Shown: positions 41,813-52,633, counted from the stretch's first letter. The stretch is DNA of 64,000 nt from Bromus sterilis (GCA_950022295.1 OX465596.1:9176001-9240000), one strand, 5' to 3'. Program-made: numbers and translations. Notes: generated by a model from the letters alone, not told the origin.

Positions 41813-44515
41813 ATGGCCGAGGCTGTACTTATGGCAGTGACGAAGATCAGTTCCATTTTAGGAGATGAAGCCATCAAGGCCATCATATCAAAGATCTCTG
41901 TAAAAGTTACCAATCTGAAGGAACTTCCGGTAAAGGTCGGCCAAATAAGCAAGCAACTGACTATGATGAGCAATGTAATAATGCAGATGGATACTGTAAA
42001 CCTCACGGACAAAGGTGTGAAAACCTGGATCGGGGAAGTCCGCAACGTGGCCTACCATGTTGAAGATGTAATGGATAAATACTCATACCATGTACTGAAA
42101 CTCAAGGAACAAAGTCGCCTGGAGAGTATTTTTAAAGGAAAAGATTATCTGGTTTTCAGTGAAATTGCAGATGAGGTAGTTATGGTAGAGGAGGAGATTG
42201 AGAAAGTTATAAAGTTGAAAGAGCAGTGGCTGCAGCCTTTCCAGCTTGTCGCTGGCCCACTTACTGAGACGGAAAGACGGTGCTCCCAGGACAGCTTCCC
42301 TGAATTTGATCCAGATCCAGTAGGAATTGAAGAAAACAGGATATTGCTGACCGAATGGCTGCATTCCGAAGAGACGAAGAACAATGTGATAACAGTATCA
42401 GGCATGGGTGGGTTGGGAAAATCTACCCTGGTTTCAAATGTTTATGAACGCGAAAAGATCAAGTTCTCTGCAGATGCATGGATCGTTGTGTCACAAGTTT
42501 ACACTGTTGATGCTCTATTGAGGAGGATACTATGGAAGATTGGATACACCGAAAAACCATTGTCAGCAGGCATGGACAAAATGGACATTTATGTCTTGAA
42601 AAAGGAAATAAAGAAGATACTTGAAAATAGGAAATATCTGATTGTATTGGACGATGTCTGGAAGCCAGAGGTATACTTTCACATGTGTGATGCTTTCCAA
42701 AAGCTCCAAGGAAGCCGCATCATCATTACGACACGGAAGGACCATGTTGCAGGAATTTCTTCTCCCACCCGTCACCTTGAGCTCCTGCCATTGAGTAATC
42801 CTGATGCATTTAACCTCTTCTGTAGAAAGGCTTTTCACAACATGGATGACCACACATGCCCCAAAGAGCTTGAGAAAATTGTTACTTCTATTGTTGAAAA
42901 GTGTCATGGCCTGCCTCTAGCAATTGTTATCATTGGCAGAATGTTGTCTTCAAGTCAACAACTAGATTTTTATATACGAACGTACAATCAGCTTGGGCAC
43001 GAGTTGTCAGAAAATGATCAAGTCCGAGCAATTTTAAATCTGAGCTACCATGACCTTTCAGACGATCTCAGAAACTGCTTCTTGTACTGCGGTCTCTTCC
43101 CTGAAGACTACCCCATGTCACGTGACAGCCTTGTGAGGCTGTGGGTTGCAGAAGGCTTTGTGCGGAGCAAGGGAAAGAACACACCAGAGATGGTAGCTGA
43201 GGGAAATCTCATGGAGCTGATCCACCGCAATATGCTTGAGGTGGTGGAGTATGATGAGCTTGGTAGGGTCAACATCTGTAAGATGCATGATATTATGCGT
43301 GAAGTGGCTATTTCTGTTGCTAAAGAAGAGAGATTTGCTTCAACAGATGATTACGACACAGTGATGGATATCCGTCATCTGTCATCATGTGAATGGAAAG
43401 AGGACACTACACTGAAAGCTAAACTTTCACATCTTCGAACAGTGGTGTCCCTAGGAGTAACTTCATCCTCGCCTGACATGCTATCATCAATTTTGTCTGT
43501 ATCCAAGTACCTTACTGTTCTTGAGCTGCAAGACTCTGAAATCACTGAAGTGCCAAAATCAATTGGGTCTCAGTTCAATCTACGTTACCTCGGGTTACGG
43601 CGCACCAAGGTCAAGTCGCTTCCAGACTCCATTGAGCATCTGTCTCGCCTCCACACCCTCGACATTAAGCAAACCAAAATAGAGAAGCTACCACGAGGGC
43701 TTGCCAAGATCAAGAAGCTGCGGCATCTTTTGGCCGATAGATATGTTGATGAGAAGCAGATGCAGTTTCGGTACTTTAATGGAATGCAAGCACCTAATGA
43801 GCTGTCCAAATTGGAAGAACTGCAAACTCTGGAGACCGTGGAGTCCAGCAATGAGTTGGCCGAGCAGCTGAAGAAACTGATGCAACTGAGAAGTTTGTGG
43901 ATTGACAACATTAGTGCGGCCGAGTGTGCAAATCTGTTTGCTACCCTGTCAAATATTCCTCTTCTTTCGAGCTTGCTTCTTTCTGCAAGGGATGAGGATG
44001 AAGCACTTTGCTTCGAGGCTCTCCAGCCGAGGTCTACAGAGCTACACAGGTTGATTATCAGAGGGAAATGGGCCAAGGGGACTCTAAATTGCCCGATATT
44101 TCTCAAACATGGGATACACCTCAAGTATCTAGCTCTAAGCTGGTGTCACCTTGTAGAAGATCCACTGGAGATGCTCGCACCGCACATGCCGAACCTCGCC
44201 TATCTGAAACTTAACAACATGCATGGTGCAAGTACTCTAGCTCTTTCTGCAGATTCGTTTCCAAACCTGAAGACACTTATCTTAAGGTACATGCCTGATG
44301 TTAGTGAGCTAAACATCGCCGAGGGCGCTCTTCCACGCGTTGAAGGTCTGTATATTATCTCGCTGCCGAAGCTTGATAAGGTCCCTCAAGGCATCGAATC
44401 CCTTCGCTCCCTTAAGAAGCTCACACTGCAGTGCTTGCACAAGGATTTCAGAAGTCAATGGGACACGAACGAAATGCATCACAAGACACTGCATGTTCCA
44501 GAGGTTCGTGTCTAG
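41813..44515 (+). CDS. CC-NB-ARC-LRR disease resistance protein (RPM1-like)
   Basis: 900 aa in one coding exon. The start at 41813 (MAEAVLMAVT) follows a splice acceptor; an in-frame ATG at 41741 lies in the intron. Coiled-coil/Rx-type domain at about 1-130 with the EDVID-type motif VEDVMD (83-88). NB-ARC has P-loop GMGGLGKST (197-205), kinase 2 YLIVLDDVW (about 274-282), RNBS-B GSRIIITTR (300-308), HGLPLA (365-370), RNBS-D CFLYCGLFPEDY, and MHD (491-493). Leucine-rich repeats run from about 540 to the end. All catalytic and regulatory motifs are present, so the protein should be a functional ATP/ADP-switched intracellular immune receptor that recognises a pathogen effector and triggers a hypersensitive response. 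The LRR is of ordinary length; no integrated decoy domain is fused. The specificity cannot be read from sequence. Confidence 0.95.
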   Translation: MAEAVLMAVTKISSILGDEAIKAIISKISVKVTNLKELPVKVGQISKQLTMMSNVIMQMDTVNLTDKGVKTWIGEVRNVAYHVEDVMDKYSYHVLKLKEQSRLESIFKGKDYLVFSEIADEVVMVEEEIEKVIKLKEQWLQPFQLVAGPLTETERRCSQDSFPEFDPDPVGIEENRILLTEWLHSEETKNNVITVSGMGGLGKSTLVSNVYEREKIKFSADAWIVVSQVYTVDALLRRILWKIGYTEKPLSAGMDKMDIYVLKKEIKKILENRKYLIVLDDVWKPEVYFHMCDAFQKLQGSRIIITTRKDHVAGISSPTRHLELLPLSNPDAFNLFCRKAFHNMDDHTCPKELEKIVTSIVEKCHGLPLAIVIIGRMLSSSQQLDFYIRTYNQLGHELSENDQVRAILNLSYHDLSDDLRNCFLYCGLFPEDYPMSRDSLVRLWVAEGFVRSKGKNTPEMVAEGNLMELIHRNMLEVVEYDELGRVNICKMHDIMREVAISVAKEERFASTDDYDTVMDIRHLSSCEWKEDTTLKAKLSHLRTVVSLGVTSSSPDMLSSILSVSKYLTVLELQDSEITEVPKSIGSQFNLRYLGLRRTKVKSLPDSIEHLSRLHTLDIKQTKIEKLPRGLAKIKKLRHLLADRYVDEKQMQFRYFNGMQAPNELSKLEELQTLETVESSNELAEQLKKLMQLRSLWIDNISAAECANLFATLSNIPLLSSLLLSARDEDEALCFEALQPRSTELHRLIIRGKWAKGTLNCPIFLKHGIHLKYLALSWCHLVEDPLEMLAPHMPNLAYLKLNNMHGASTLALSADSFPNLKTLILRYMPDVSELNIAEGALPRVEGLYIISLPKLDKVPQGIESLRSLKKLTLQCLHKDFRSQWDTNEMHHKTLHVPEVRV

Positions 44516-44698
44516 ATGCGGCAGCTCGGTTCTCCCTGCAGTGTCAGTCCTTGATGGTGCGTCTCTCAGTCACAGTTGTGTAATACTTTTGATCATTCCA
44601 GTAAAACTAGTGATTATAGATACCATCAGCAACATTTGTCGGTACTTAAAGTTTGGTATCCATTGCCTTCCAGAGGCCCCTGTCGGTTTTATGTTGTA
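44516..44698 (+). other. Probable 3'UTR of the NLR gene
   Basis: Sequence directly after the stop without other coding potential. I could not identify a single poly(A) signal with confidence. Confidence 0.4.
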
Positions 44699-44792
44699 CT
44701 CCCTCCGATCCATAATAAGTGTCGCTCACTTAGTATAAAATTTATACTAACTTAGTACAAAATGAGCGACACTTATTATGCATCGGAGGGAG
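44699..44792. mobile_element. Stowaway MITE downstream of the NLR gene
   Basis: 94-bp palindrome starting CTCCCTCCGATCCATAATAA and ending CATCGGAGGGAG, flanked by TA (44697-44698, 44793-44794). The arms are nearly identical to those of the copy at 41380; only the loops differ. Confidence 0.92.
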
Positions 44793-44799
44793 TAGTATA

Positions 44800-45095
44800 T
44801 TTCGTATGCTTTAGTACTGATTTCATGTAATGATACATATCATATTTATCGAACAACTTGCCTGAATAATCCCGTCAAACATTTCATCTTATATGTGAAT
44901 ATATCTTGATGTCCGTCGCTATATTACCCAGATGATCTGATCTGATTCGCCAAGAAATGCCACTCACACAATGTGTACACCACTGTCATTTCAGCAGCTC
45001 ATGCATTTGTGTTTTTTCCTGATTAGGTGCTCAAATTTCATATTAACATGATCTAGAGTTAATGTCATTTATCGTCAGTAGCACTTGGGTGTGTT
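44800..45095. other. Intergenic, nothing recognised
   Basis: No ORF or element ends. Confidence 0.35.
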
Positions 45096-45099
45096 TCGC

Positions 45100-45560
45100 A
45101 GGTACTCAAGGCCCTCCTGTTTGAGACCTAAGCAAGGTTTGGTAAAATTAAACACAGATGGTTCCTTCGATCCATCTGATAACTCTGCTGGACGCGGGAT
45201 GGTGCTCCGGGATTCTACTGTAGCATTATCTTCAGTTCATGCCGAAGTCTCCTTGCGGTGTCATGACCCATGATGCTTTGCAAGTGGAACTCTGCGCTTG
45301 ATGAAGGCTTGGCCTTGGCTTTACAGTGGAGCAATGATCCAGTTATGATGGAATCAGTTTGTTTGGAGGCACATAACCATTTAAGGGCTGCCGACATTGA
45401 TAGATCAAGGTTCATAATTTTGGCAGATGAAATAAAACAGACGATGGAGGAAGGAAATAATTTTATTACTCATGTGCGTCATAGTCAAAATTATGTAAGA
45501 CACCTTTTGGCAAACTTTGATAGATGTCAAAAACTCACTGTCCGTTTGGTGAGAGAATAG
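45100..45560 (+). pseudogene. RNase H-like (RVT_3) fragment, frameshifted
   Basis: KLNTDGSFDPSDNSAGRGMV is the first strand and catalytic Asp region of an RNase H fold as found at the C terminus of plant LINE ORF2. A frame change near 45270 leads into EGLALALQWSNDPVMMES and ADEIKQTMEEG, the rest of the domain, ending at a stop at 45558-45560. No RT precedes it. It is a decayed LINE tail or domesticated fragment; the former is likelier given the frameshift. Confidence 0.7.
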
Positions 45561-45957
45561 CTGGTGCTCCCGTGATTTAGGTGCCATCATGATTCAATCT
45601 CACAAAACTCAAATTTTAAAGTGTCAGATTTTTTTGTGGATGTTCACAAGGTAAGTGTGTAAAATCCTTAATATTTCAAACTCCAAACTTGAAATAGTCA
45701 TAGAGATACAAAAAGACAAATTTCAGATGTGAATAGTACATTTTTTTTTGCTTTTGTCATCTTGCGGCATTATTCATGTTGGAATTGTATCTTTTGTAGT
45801 ATCACATTGTGTATTTCCAGTTTGCAGTTGAAATTTTTAATGGTTGCGCACATTTATGTTGTGAACATCCACAATTTTTGTCAGATTCTTGTTTAACTTC
45901 TAAATTTGAGTTTTGTGAGGTTGAATCATGGGACCATCTAAGCCATGGGATCACCAG
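45561..45957. mobile_element. MITE with about 100-bp terminal inverted repeats
   Basis: The left arm (CTGGTGCTCCCGTGATTTAG, ATTCAATCTCACAAAACTCA, TGTGGATGTTCACAA) is matched inverted by the right arm ending GGGATCACCAG. The centre is AT-rich and non-coding. Long TIRs suggest a Mutator-type MITE, but a 9-bp duplication is not evident. The left end abuts the stop of the RNase H fragment. Confidence 0.75.
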
Positions 45958-45967
45958 ATATTTATCT

Positions 45968-46784
45968 TTTTTTTAATTTACAATTGTATTTATACGTCAA
46001 GGAAATACACGTAGAAAAACACGTACAAATACGAAAATACAGACAGAATACGGAAAGCAACTGGCCTCGTCGCATTCATCCTTCCGGTGGAGCAGAAGAA
46101 GCCCCTAGCACAGTGGCGTTGAAGAGCCGCAACAGCCACCAATCCATTGTGATTGGATGAAGATCCTTTGAAGAGCACGGCCGGAGGCAGACCACCCTCC
46201 CGGTGGCGCACTCCGAGCCTCCGCCGCTCCAGATCTGGGGACGAAGCCTCCTCGCCGCGATGACGACCAGATCTCCTCCTCGCCTCGAGCCACCAACCAA
46301 GCCCATCGCTGTCGGTATTCGCCAAGAGCAGAGCACCTGCCCCCTCCCTTGAAATGGCAGGCCTCCACTCCAAGGCCGTCGCCACCTTTCCACGGAGCCG
46401 AAGCGCCGGACCAGCCGTCGCCACCTCCTCCGTGAAGCCGAAGCGCCCGCCGCCAAGCTCTCACACCCTCCACGACAGATTTCGAGAACCTGTCGCGACA
46501 AAAAAGGAGAGGGGGAGACCTTATTGCAAGATGGAAGTCGTCTTCGGCGCCGTGACCTCCACCGAAACACCTAACCCTAACCTACACGAGGGAGGGACTA
46601 CCACCTCGCCCACCGGCAAAGACGCACAGCCCGACTCGCCTCCTAGGCCACAAGGGCCATCGGAGCCGAGGTGGACCTGCGAATCCGCTGGCGGGAGGGG
46701 ACAACCTCGAAATCGCCTCGCAGTTGCCTCCAAGCACACGAACATTAGAGAGGGAACGGGAGGGTTCGACAAACTCTCTTTCTG
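45968..46784 (-). mobile_element. LINE-mobilised retroposon with 16-bp target duplication and A-tail
   Basis: CACCAGATATTTATCT occurs at 45952-45967 and again at 46785-46800. Read on the minus strand the insert ends in a run of A (T run 45968-45974) next to its 3' duplication. Variable-length duplication plus a terminal A-tract is the signature of target-primed reverse transcription. The body is GC-rich, has broken frames such as ERRRLGVRHREGGLPPAVLF, and no RT. It resembles LINE leader sequence or a retroposed transcript; source not identified. It ends about 120 bp upstream of the CutA1 start codon. Confidence 0.8.
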
Positions 46785-46918
46785 CACCAGATATTTATCT
46801 GATATATGATGTTTGGCACAACTAACACAAAGTACATGTCTTTTTACGAACAAGTCCTTTCTATTCACAAAATGGAGTAGAAAACAATTCCCTTGGACAA
46901 CAACACCACGAATAGAAG

Positions 46919-49311
46919 ATGCCACTCTTCCCCACCCCGCTCCGAGCCCTATTCTCCCCCAGCACCCCCGCCCTGCCGCCGCTCCGTCGGCCGCCGATCG
47001 CCGGCGCTCTCCTCTTCCTCAGCCTAGGAGCCGTAGCGGGCTGCGCCCTCACCGCCCGCCGCGTCCCCTTCCTTCGGTAATTCCGTACCCCCTCCCTCAC
47101 CGCCCTCACTTCATCAACAATTCGTGACATTTTGTTGTTGTTGCGTGAAACAATTCGTGCCTTAGATCCATGGGATTTCGCGAAAAGGCTGCGGTGATCG
47201 TACATAGACTAGTTGTGCGGCTGCAACCCCGTTCATGAACCAGGAAATAAATAATCAATCAGACAATCACTTGCGCTGCAAATCTAAAATCATCCATGGA
47301 TTGTTGTTACCTGGAAGAAAGTCTGTAACCCGTGTCCCGATGTGCTTGGTTGGGCAAACCAAAATGTTATGAATATGGGGAAATCATAACAAGGAGAAGC
47401 AGTGGCTTGCACTGTAACTCCAGTGAAACGGTGTCTATGATCTCTCTTACTAGTCGAGCCCCTCTGTTTCCAACCACTAACTAGTTTTGAACTTTACAGG
47501 CAAATAAGTTCTGCTCGCATGGAGTCCACTTCCACGACGGTGCCTTCCATTGTTGTCTATGTAACAGTCCCAAATCGGGAAGCAGGTACTCTATCTACGT
47601 TGTTCGCCTTCTTTTATTTTTGTTGCATGTTACCGTCGCCATTAATTAATCACAAATAGATGCCGTACTGTTAGTTGGCCAACTGAACTTACTTTCACAT
47701 CTGATAGTGCATTTGAGTTACATTTCTGTTTTAAATCTCGTTACTGTTATGTTTCCAATGGTCCTCTTTTTGATGTATTGTTTTGGCAAGTTCAATCTCT
47801 TTCTTAAGCAGCGCTAATAAATTAAAATGGATATCTTTTGTTTTCAATCATCTTATTATTATTTTTCCTTTGCTGCAGGCAAGAAGCTATCAGAAAGCAT
47901 TATCAGTGAGAAACTTGCTGCTTGTGTGAACATCGTGCCTGGTGGGAACCGTGTTCTCTCTCTTGTTTATTCTCTGCAGCTAGACACTCAAATGTAGCAA
48001 AATTCCTGTGAACTAACCATCTTGTAATGTAGTTTTCAGTTTTCAGCTCTCGCTCGAACCTCATCATCTCTCTTCCAGTCCATTCGAACCCCATGTAGTA
48101 CACTTTAGCAAATTGACTTGTCTATCCCTTGCCTTGAATCAAATGCCATCGATGGACCAGGATGACCATTAAACATTTGCATTTTCCAAAATGTGACACG
48201 GACAGTCACGTGCCTGTGTGCGTCATCATTTGACCTGTCAGGTGCAGCCACGTGAAATCACCTTTGTTGACGAAAGGGATGGGGTGTCAACTGAAAATCA
48301 TGGTGAAAATGAAGGGCTGAAGGGAACTACCTTAAATAATAATAGAAGTAGAGATTAGGGATGTATATTAGAGATGGAAAATGAACATGTTATGCACTTA
48401 TGCTTGATAGCCAACTCTACTTGGTTGCTGATAAAAAATATTTATATGAAGAAACTAAATTCCAACTTGTGGTAGGCTGGTAGCTAATGTTCAGCATAAT
48501 TACTGCTTGAGATTCTACTTGAATTAACTGAAACGTCTGACTATCATCAGGATCTTAATTCTTCAAGATCCCTTTGACTGTGGACTGTAGCCTGTGCCTG
48601 CCTGTGCATATGCACTGGAACTGGAATAGTTGTGCGCATGATGTTTGTTTATAACATATGGATGCAGTGATTAGAATATCTTTTAACAAGTTGTACTGCT
48701 CACTGACAATAAAATATGTGTATTAAGCCAACTCATCTGTTCATGGCAGTTTCTTCTGTTGTATATAGCTGAGCAATCTTCTTTTTAGTCATCAACTCAC
48801 CATCATATCATATCATATCTTATTTGCTCCTTTACCTATTTTATAATCGATCTTCTTGTCTCTTCCCAGGAATTGAATCTGTTTACTGGTGGGAGGGAAA
48901 GGTACATTTCTACTGATGCTTTCTTGGCCAGGCTTGTTTGCAGTCTCGTTCATTCACCACTTTTCACCATGAAACACCCTTACATGGGTTGTTTTCCACA
49001 ATCTGTTCACCCCTCAGGTGCAAACTGATGCTGAAGAGTTGCTCATCATCAAGACCAGAGAATCTCTTCTAAATGCATTGACCGAACATGTCAAAGCTAA
49101 CCATGAGTACGAGTAAGTTTCTGCCATGTTCATCAAGCTCGGTCTATTTGTTAGAACAAAGTACGGAACCCAAACCTGTTGGCTGTCCTGAACTGATATT
49201 TACTGTCTGATGTTATCATTCAGCGTTCCTGAAGTCATTGCACTGCCCATAAGCGGAGGCAACCTCAAGTACCTGGAGTGGCTCAAGAACAGCACCAGGG
49301 GGGAGAACTGA
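46919..49311 (+). CDS. CUTA1: CutA1-type protein, predicted organelle-targeted
   Basis: Six exons, 46919-47076, 47500-47585, 47879-47941, 48870-48901, 49018-49112 and 49224-49311, join in phase into 173 aa with GT-AG introns throughout. Residues 1-60 form an Arg/Pro/Ser-rich presequence with a hydrophobic stretch (about 28-44), expected for plastid targeting; plant CutA1 is reported in chloroplasts. The conserved domain (about 68-168) contains KLAACVNI (93-100), SVYWWEGK (106-113), EELLIIKT (119-126) and HEYDVPEVIALP (142-153). CutA proteins are small trimers; bacterial CutA was linked to divalent-cation (copper) tolerance, and the plant role is unsettled. Length and exon pattern are normal for plants. 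A retroposon lies directly upstream and may have altered the promoter. Confidence 0.95.
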
Positions 49312-50740
49312 TCTGGCTAGAGCTTCCCATGAACCGCATCTGTGAGTGGAGTGAGTGCTTAGTGCTGTGCCTGTGGATTGTAGAGTGTCTCTTCTGATTT
49401 GGGACGTCAAGCTTGTGCAGAAAGACTTTAGTAGTAGCCTCTGTGCCTCGATGGCGTTGATTGCTGTAATGAATTGGTTCGGTCTTTGTTGTCTCCTACG
49501 GTCAAATAAACCCCGTGTTGCGTAGTGTTAGCGTCGAGACAATTTGCACATGAAATCCTCATCTTGCCGCACCTGTGAATTCATGTACCTACTTGACTAC
49601 TTGTTACAGATGCCTGATGGCTCTACCGATTGCTTGGGGAATTACAGGGGGTACGAGAGGAGACAGTGGAGTTATGCGTGTCGACGACACTGTCAGTGTG
49701 GTGTGTACCACAGACACAGTTCATAAAGTCTCTCCTCTTTTGCCTTTCCAAGTCCTTCCTTTTTACATGCCACAACAGAACATGCTCGCAGTTTTGTTCA
49801 TTGCAATCCAAGGTGGTTAGGGAATCTCCCTGCTGATTCTGATGCAGTTGTACCAACACCGAGATTGATAGTATGATACTACCTACCTACTACCTCTGGG
49901 TTTATTACTTGTATTCTGGATCAAACTTTGATATTTGATTTAACTAGCAAAACCTAATTTTATATGCCACAAAAATAGTATCATTTGAAATCTCTGTCAA
50001 ATATGAATCCAACAATACAAATTTTGTGACATATAATTTTTGAGTTAAATATATGATCAAAATTGAGTTAAATATATGATCAAGCTTAGCAGTAGCAGCT
50101 ACTGACATAATCTGGGAAAGTTCAATATAATAACCTCCTAATCATCTGGGTATCTGCACTTTCGTAGTATAGTTCAAATATAGGTGAGAGGAGCTGAGGA
50201 GAGGTTTTACAGAACAGTACAACAACCGGTAACAAGCAAGAAATAAACCAAGCTTGTAAATATATATATATAGACAATCTGAAGACTTTAGTGATATCGT
50301 TTGTAGCTGACACTTGCAAAAGGATTATGACTGAAAATTATGGGAATAAAAGCATTGCGCTCAAGTCGAATTTGTGAGCCGTTGGATCAGAAACGATCAA
50401 ACGGGATGAGCTTCTCCTTCCTTTCGCACGAGCCAATGTTCATCTTCTTCCCCGGCAATCGTCTGTTTCTCCTTCCTCGCTTCCGTCTGGGACGCCGCAG
50501 CTCGCTGCTGCTTGGAGCGTCGTCCCCGTCCGTCCTCGGCGATGTCTGTCGCTCCGCCGCCCATGTCGCCGCCTCCACCTTCGACCTCCGGCGAAGTGGA
50601 AAATCGAATCGATGCTGATTTTTTTTTCAGGCACATGACATTTAGCAAAACCATAATTCTTATCTATATTACCGTCCATATTGAAGATAAACGTAGAGTG
50701 GCATTACCGTCCGTACCATTCACGTTCCCACAACCACAGA
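49312..50740. other. CutA1 3' flank and intergenic space, no gene
   Basis: 49312-49550 is probable CutA1 3'UTR. The rest holds short ORFs without domains. 50385-50620 is GC-rich with open frames on both strands but no recognisable product; it may be another retroposed piece. A short stretch (49785-49865) resembles 21490-21600. Confidence 0.4.
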
Positions 50741-50752
50741 GTACAAACAAGT

Positions 50753-51451
50753 TCACTCACTCGAGTCACTCGATGAACGTTCTTCAGATGCTGCAAACTC
50801 TTCATCGTCTTCCTCCTCAGCCACGAGCTCCCGCTCCACGTCGTCGCCGACGAGCTCTCCGTCGGGCCGGGAGGGCATCGCGAAGCGGCACATCGGGCAG
50901 TGACGGTTGACGTGGAGCCATTCGAAGAGGCAGCGCTGGTGGAAGGAGTGGGAGCAGGGCATCGTCCTGAGCTTCCTGCCGCCGCCGCCGGCGACCAAGT
51001 CGTGGAGGCACACCGCGCAGCTAAGCTCCCGCACCTCCCCCGCCGCCGGCACGGTCAGGTCCGCCATGGACTTCTTGGAAGCCGGCTCTCTGCCGCCGCA
51101 CTCTGCCTCGGCGGCCTGGGCGGCGGGTCGCGTGGCCAGCGTCGCCGCGCGTCTCCGTATGAAGTCCTCGTTGCGAGCCCGCCACCCACCGGGGCGGGAG
51201 GAACCGCCGTCGCCGCCGCGTCGTGCGGTCGCTGGCTCCATTGCTGGATCGATCCGCAGGTCCTCCATGGAAGAAATTGCGGCCGGCTCTGTGCCGCGCT
51301 CTGCCTCGTCGGGCTGGGCGGCGGCGGGTTGCATCCGGGCCTCGGCGCGCCTCCGTATGAAGTCCTGGTTGCGATCCCACCACCCGCCGGCCCGTTCGGG
51401 GCGTCGTGCGATTGCGGGCTCCATTGCTGGATCGATCCGCTGCTCCTCCAT
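50753..51451 (-). CDS. RING-H2 finger protein, putative E3 ubiquitin ligase
   Basis: 232 aa, no intron. The RING-H2 domain uses C145, C148, C166, H168, H171, C174, C185 and C188 (CAVC, PCSHSFHQRC, HCPMC), all zinc ligands present. Such proteins recruit E2 enzymes to ubiquitinate targets. No membrane helix or signal peptide is visible, so it should be soluble. The N terminus consists of two copies of a 60-67-residue module (1-61 and 62-128), each starting with MEE/MED, RIDPAMEPA and containing DFIRRRA. A third MADL start follows at 129, as if the module had been added in front of an original start. The C terminus is acidic and Ser-rich. The substrate is unknown. The 3' end of a LINE lies about 210 bp upstream of the start. 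Confidence 0.88.
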   Translation of the reverse strand: MEEQRIDPAMEPAIARRPERAGGWWDRNQDFIRRRAEARMQPAAAQPDEAERGTEPAAISSMEDLRIDPAMEPATARRGGDGGSSRPGGWRARNEDFIRRRAATLATRPAAQAAEAECGGREPASKKSMADLTVPAAGEVRELSCAVCLHDLVAGGGGRKLRTMPCSHSFHQRCLFEWLHVNRHCPMCRFAMPSRPDGELVGDDVERELVAEEEDDEEFAASEERSSSDSSE

Positions 51452-51696
51452 GGAAAAGTTTGAAGACTAGTCGAGAGGGGAGACGTTCTTTACCAGATTT
51501 ATTAGCCTCTGCTGGCCGAGTTTGGTCTGGTTTCAGATTCCGATCCCAAGTGCGAGAGGTAGGGGATTGCTACTCTACCTACGCGGTTATGGTAACTCCA
51601 ACGCGCGACTAGAGTCCGTCGTATCCTGCTGTGCAGGATGAGTTTTGGTCGCCGCAAATTGTTTTTTTTGTTTGTTGAGCCAACAGAGCAAAGCCT

Positions 51697-52633
51697 TTAT
51701 TCCGTCCTGACAATGTATACATGTACAAAACTGAAATTACCGGGCTGACCTAACCAAACATGGCGGCCAAATCCTAAAGTTAAAGCGTGCTTTGCTAAGT
51801 TGTGAGCTTCCACATTGGAGCCCCTGAACTCAAAAACTACCTTACAAGAAGAAAAACTAGAAATTCTCGTAGCTATCTCTCCGATGATTGCGCTATGTCT
51901 TTCAAGGGAGCCATAAAAAATCTCCTTAACCACTGACTTGCAATCACTTGCTATATGGATGTTGGTGATGTATAAATCCTCTGCCAAAGCAAGGGCTTCG
52001 AGCGTCGGCGGATCATAAGAGTTGGCGAAAACCATCACAGACGCTCCCAGGAAGGAGCCATTCTCATCTCTGAAAATTGCTGCCGCAAACCCTTTCCTCC
52101 AGCTGCTGTAGTGGCACCATCAACATTGCCTTTTGCGTGACCTGAAGGAGGCGGTATCCAGCCCAAAGTTCTTGCTCTTGTAGTGCTCGGTTTTGGTTTC
52201 TTCCTCAAAATCTGGATTTCCTCTATATAGCGTTCAACAAAGGCCAAAGTTGCATCCGGGTGTTGAAATTTATCCTCATGGATTGCCTTTCTCCGAGCAC
52301 TCCAGATGGCCCATAAAATCACAGTCATTTTCAAGAAGACATCCTTTGAGAGGGAATCTTGCATCTCAAACAACCAACTCTTCAGATCATCAGGAGATTA
52401 AGAGTCATATGATCAACCAAATCCTCCTCCGCTAGGCTCCAGACACTACTCGCCAAAGGGCACGAGAGGAGTGCATGAGACCAAGAATCCTCTCTTGAGC
52501 AGAACGGGCAGTTGTGAGTTGGGGACATATTTCGGTGTGGAGCACATCCCCCGTAGCTAGTGATGATCTCGCCAGCCTCCACAGGAAGATGTTGATCTTC
52601 GAGGGTACTTCCTATCCCCATAAAGAATTTCAT
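51697..52633 (-). pseudogene. LINE ORF2 C-terminal region: zinc-binding and RNase H domains
   Basis: 52633-52382 carries the zf-RVT motif (HNCPFCSREDSWSHALLSC). 52373-52035 and 52038-51697 carry the linker ILWAIWSARRKAIHE and the RNase H parts GNVDGA and ALALAEDL, ending LGQPGNFSFVHV. The catalytic order is recognisable, but frames shift at least twice, so no continuous protein is made. Confidence 0.8.

Noticed and set aside
46354..46925. ORFs of 151 and 134 codons upstream of CutA1
   Set aside because: Contained in or spanning the edge of the retroposon; no domain, both strands open.
50900..51470. 187-codon plus-strand ORFs over the RING gene
   Set aside because: Antisense shadows; the minus strand has a complete RING-H2 domain.
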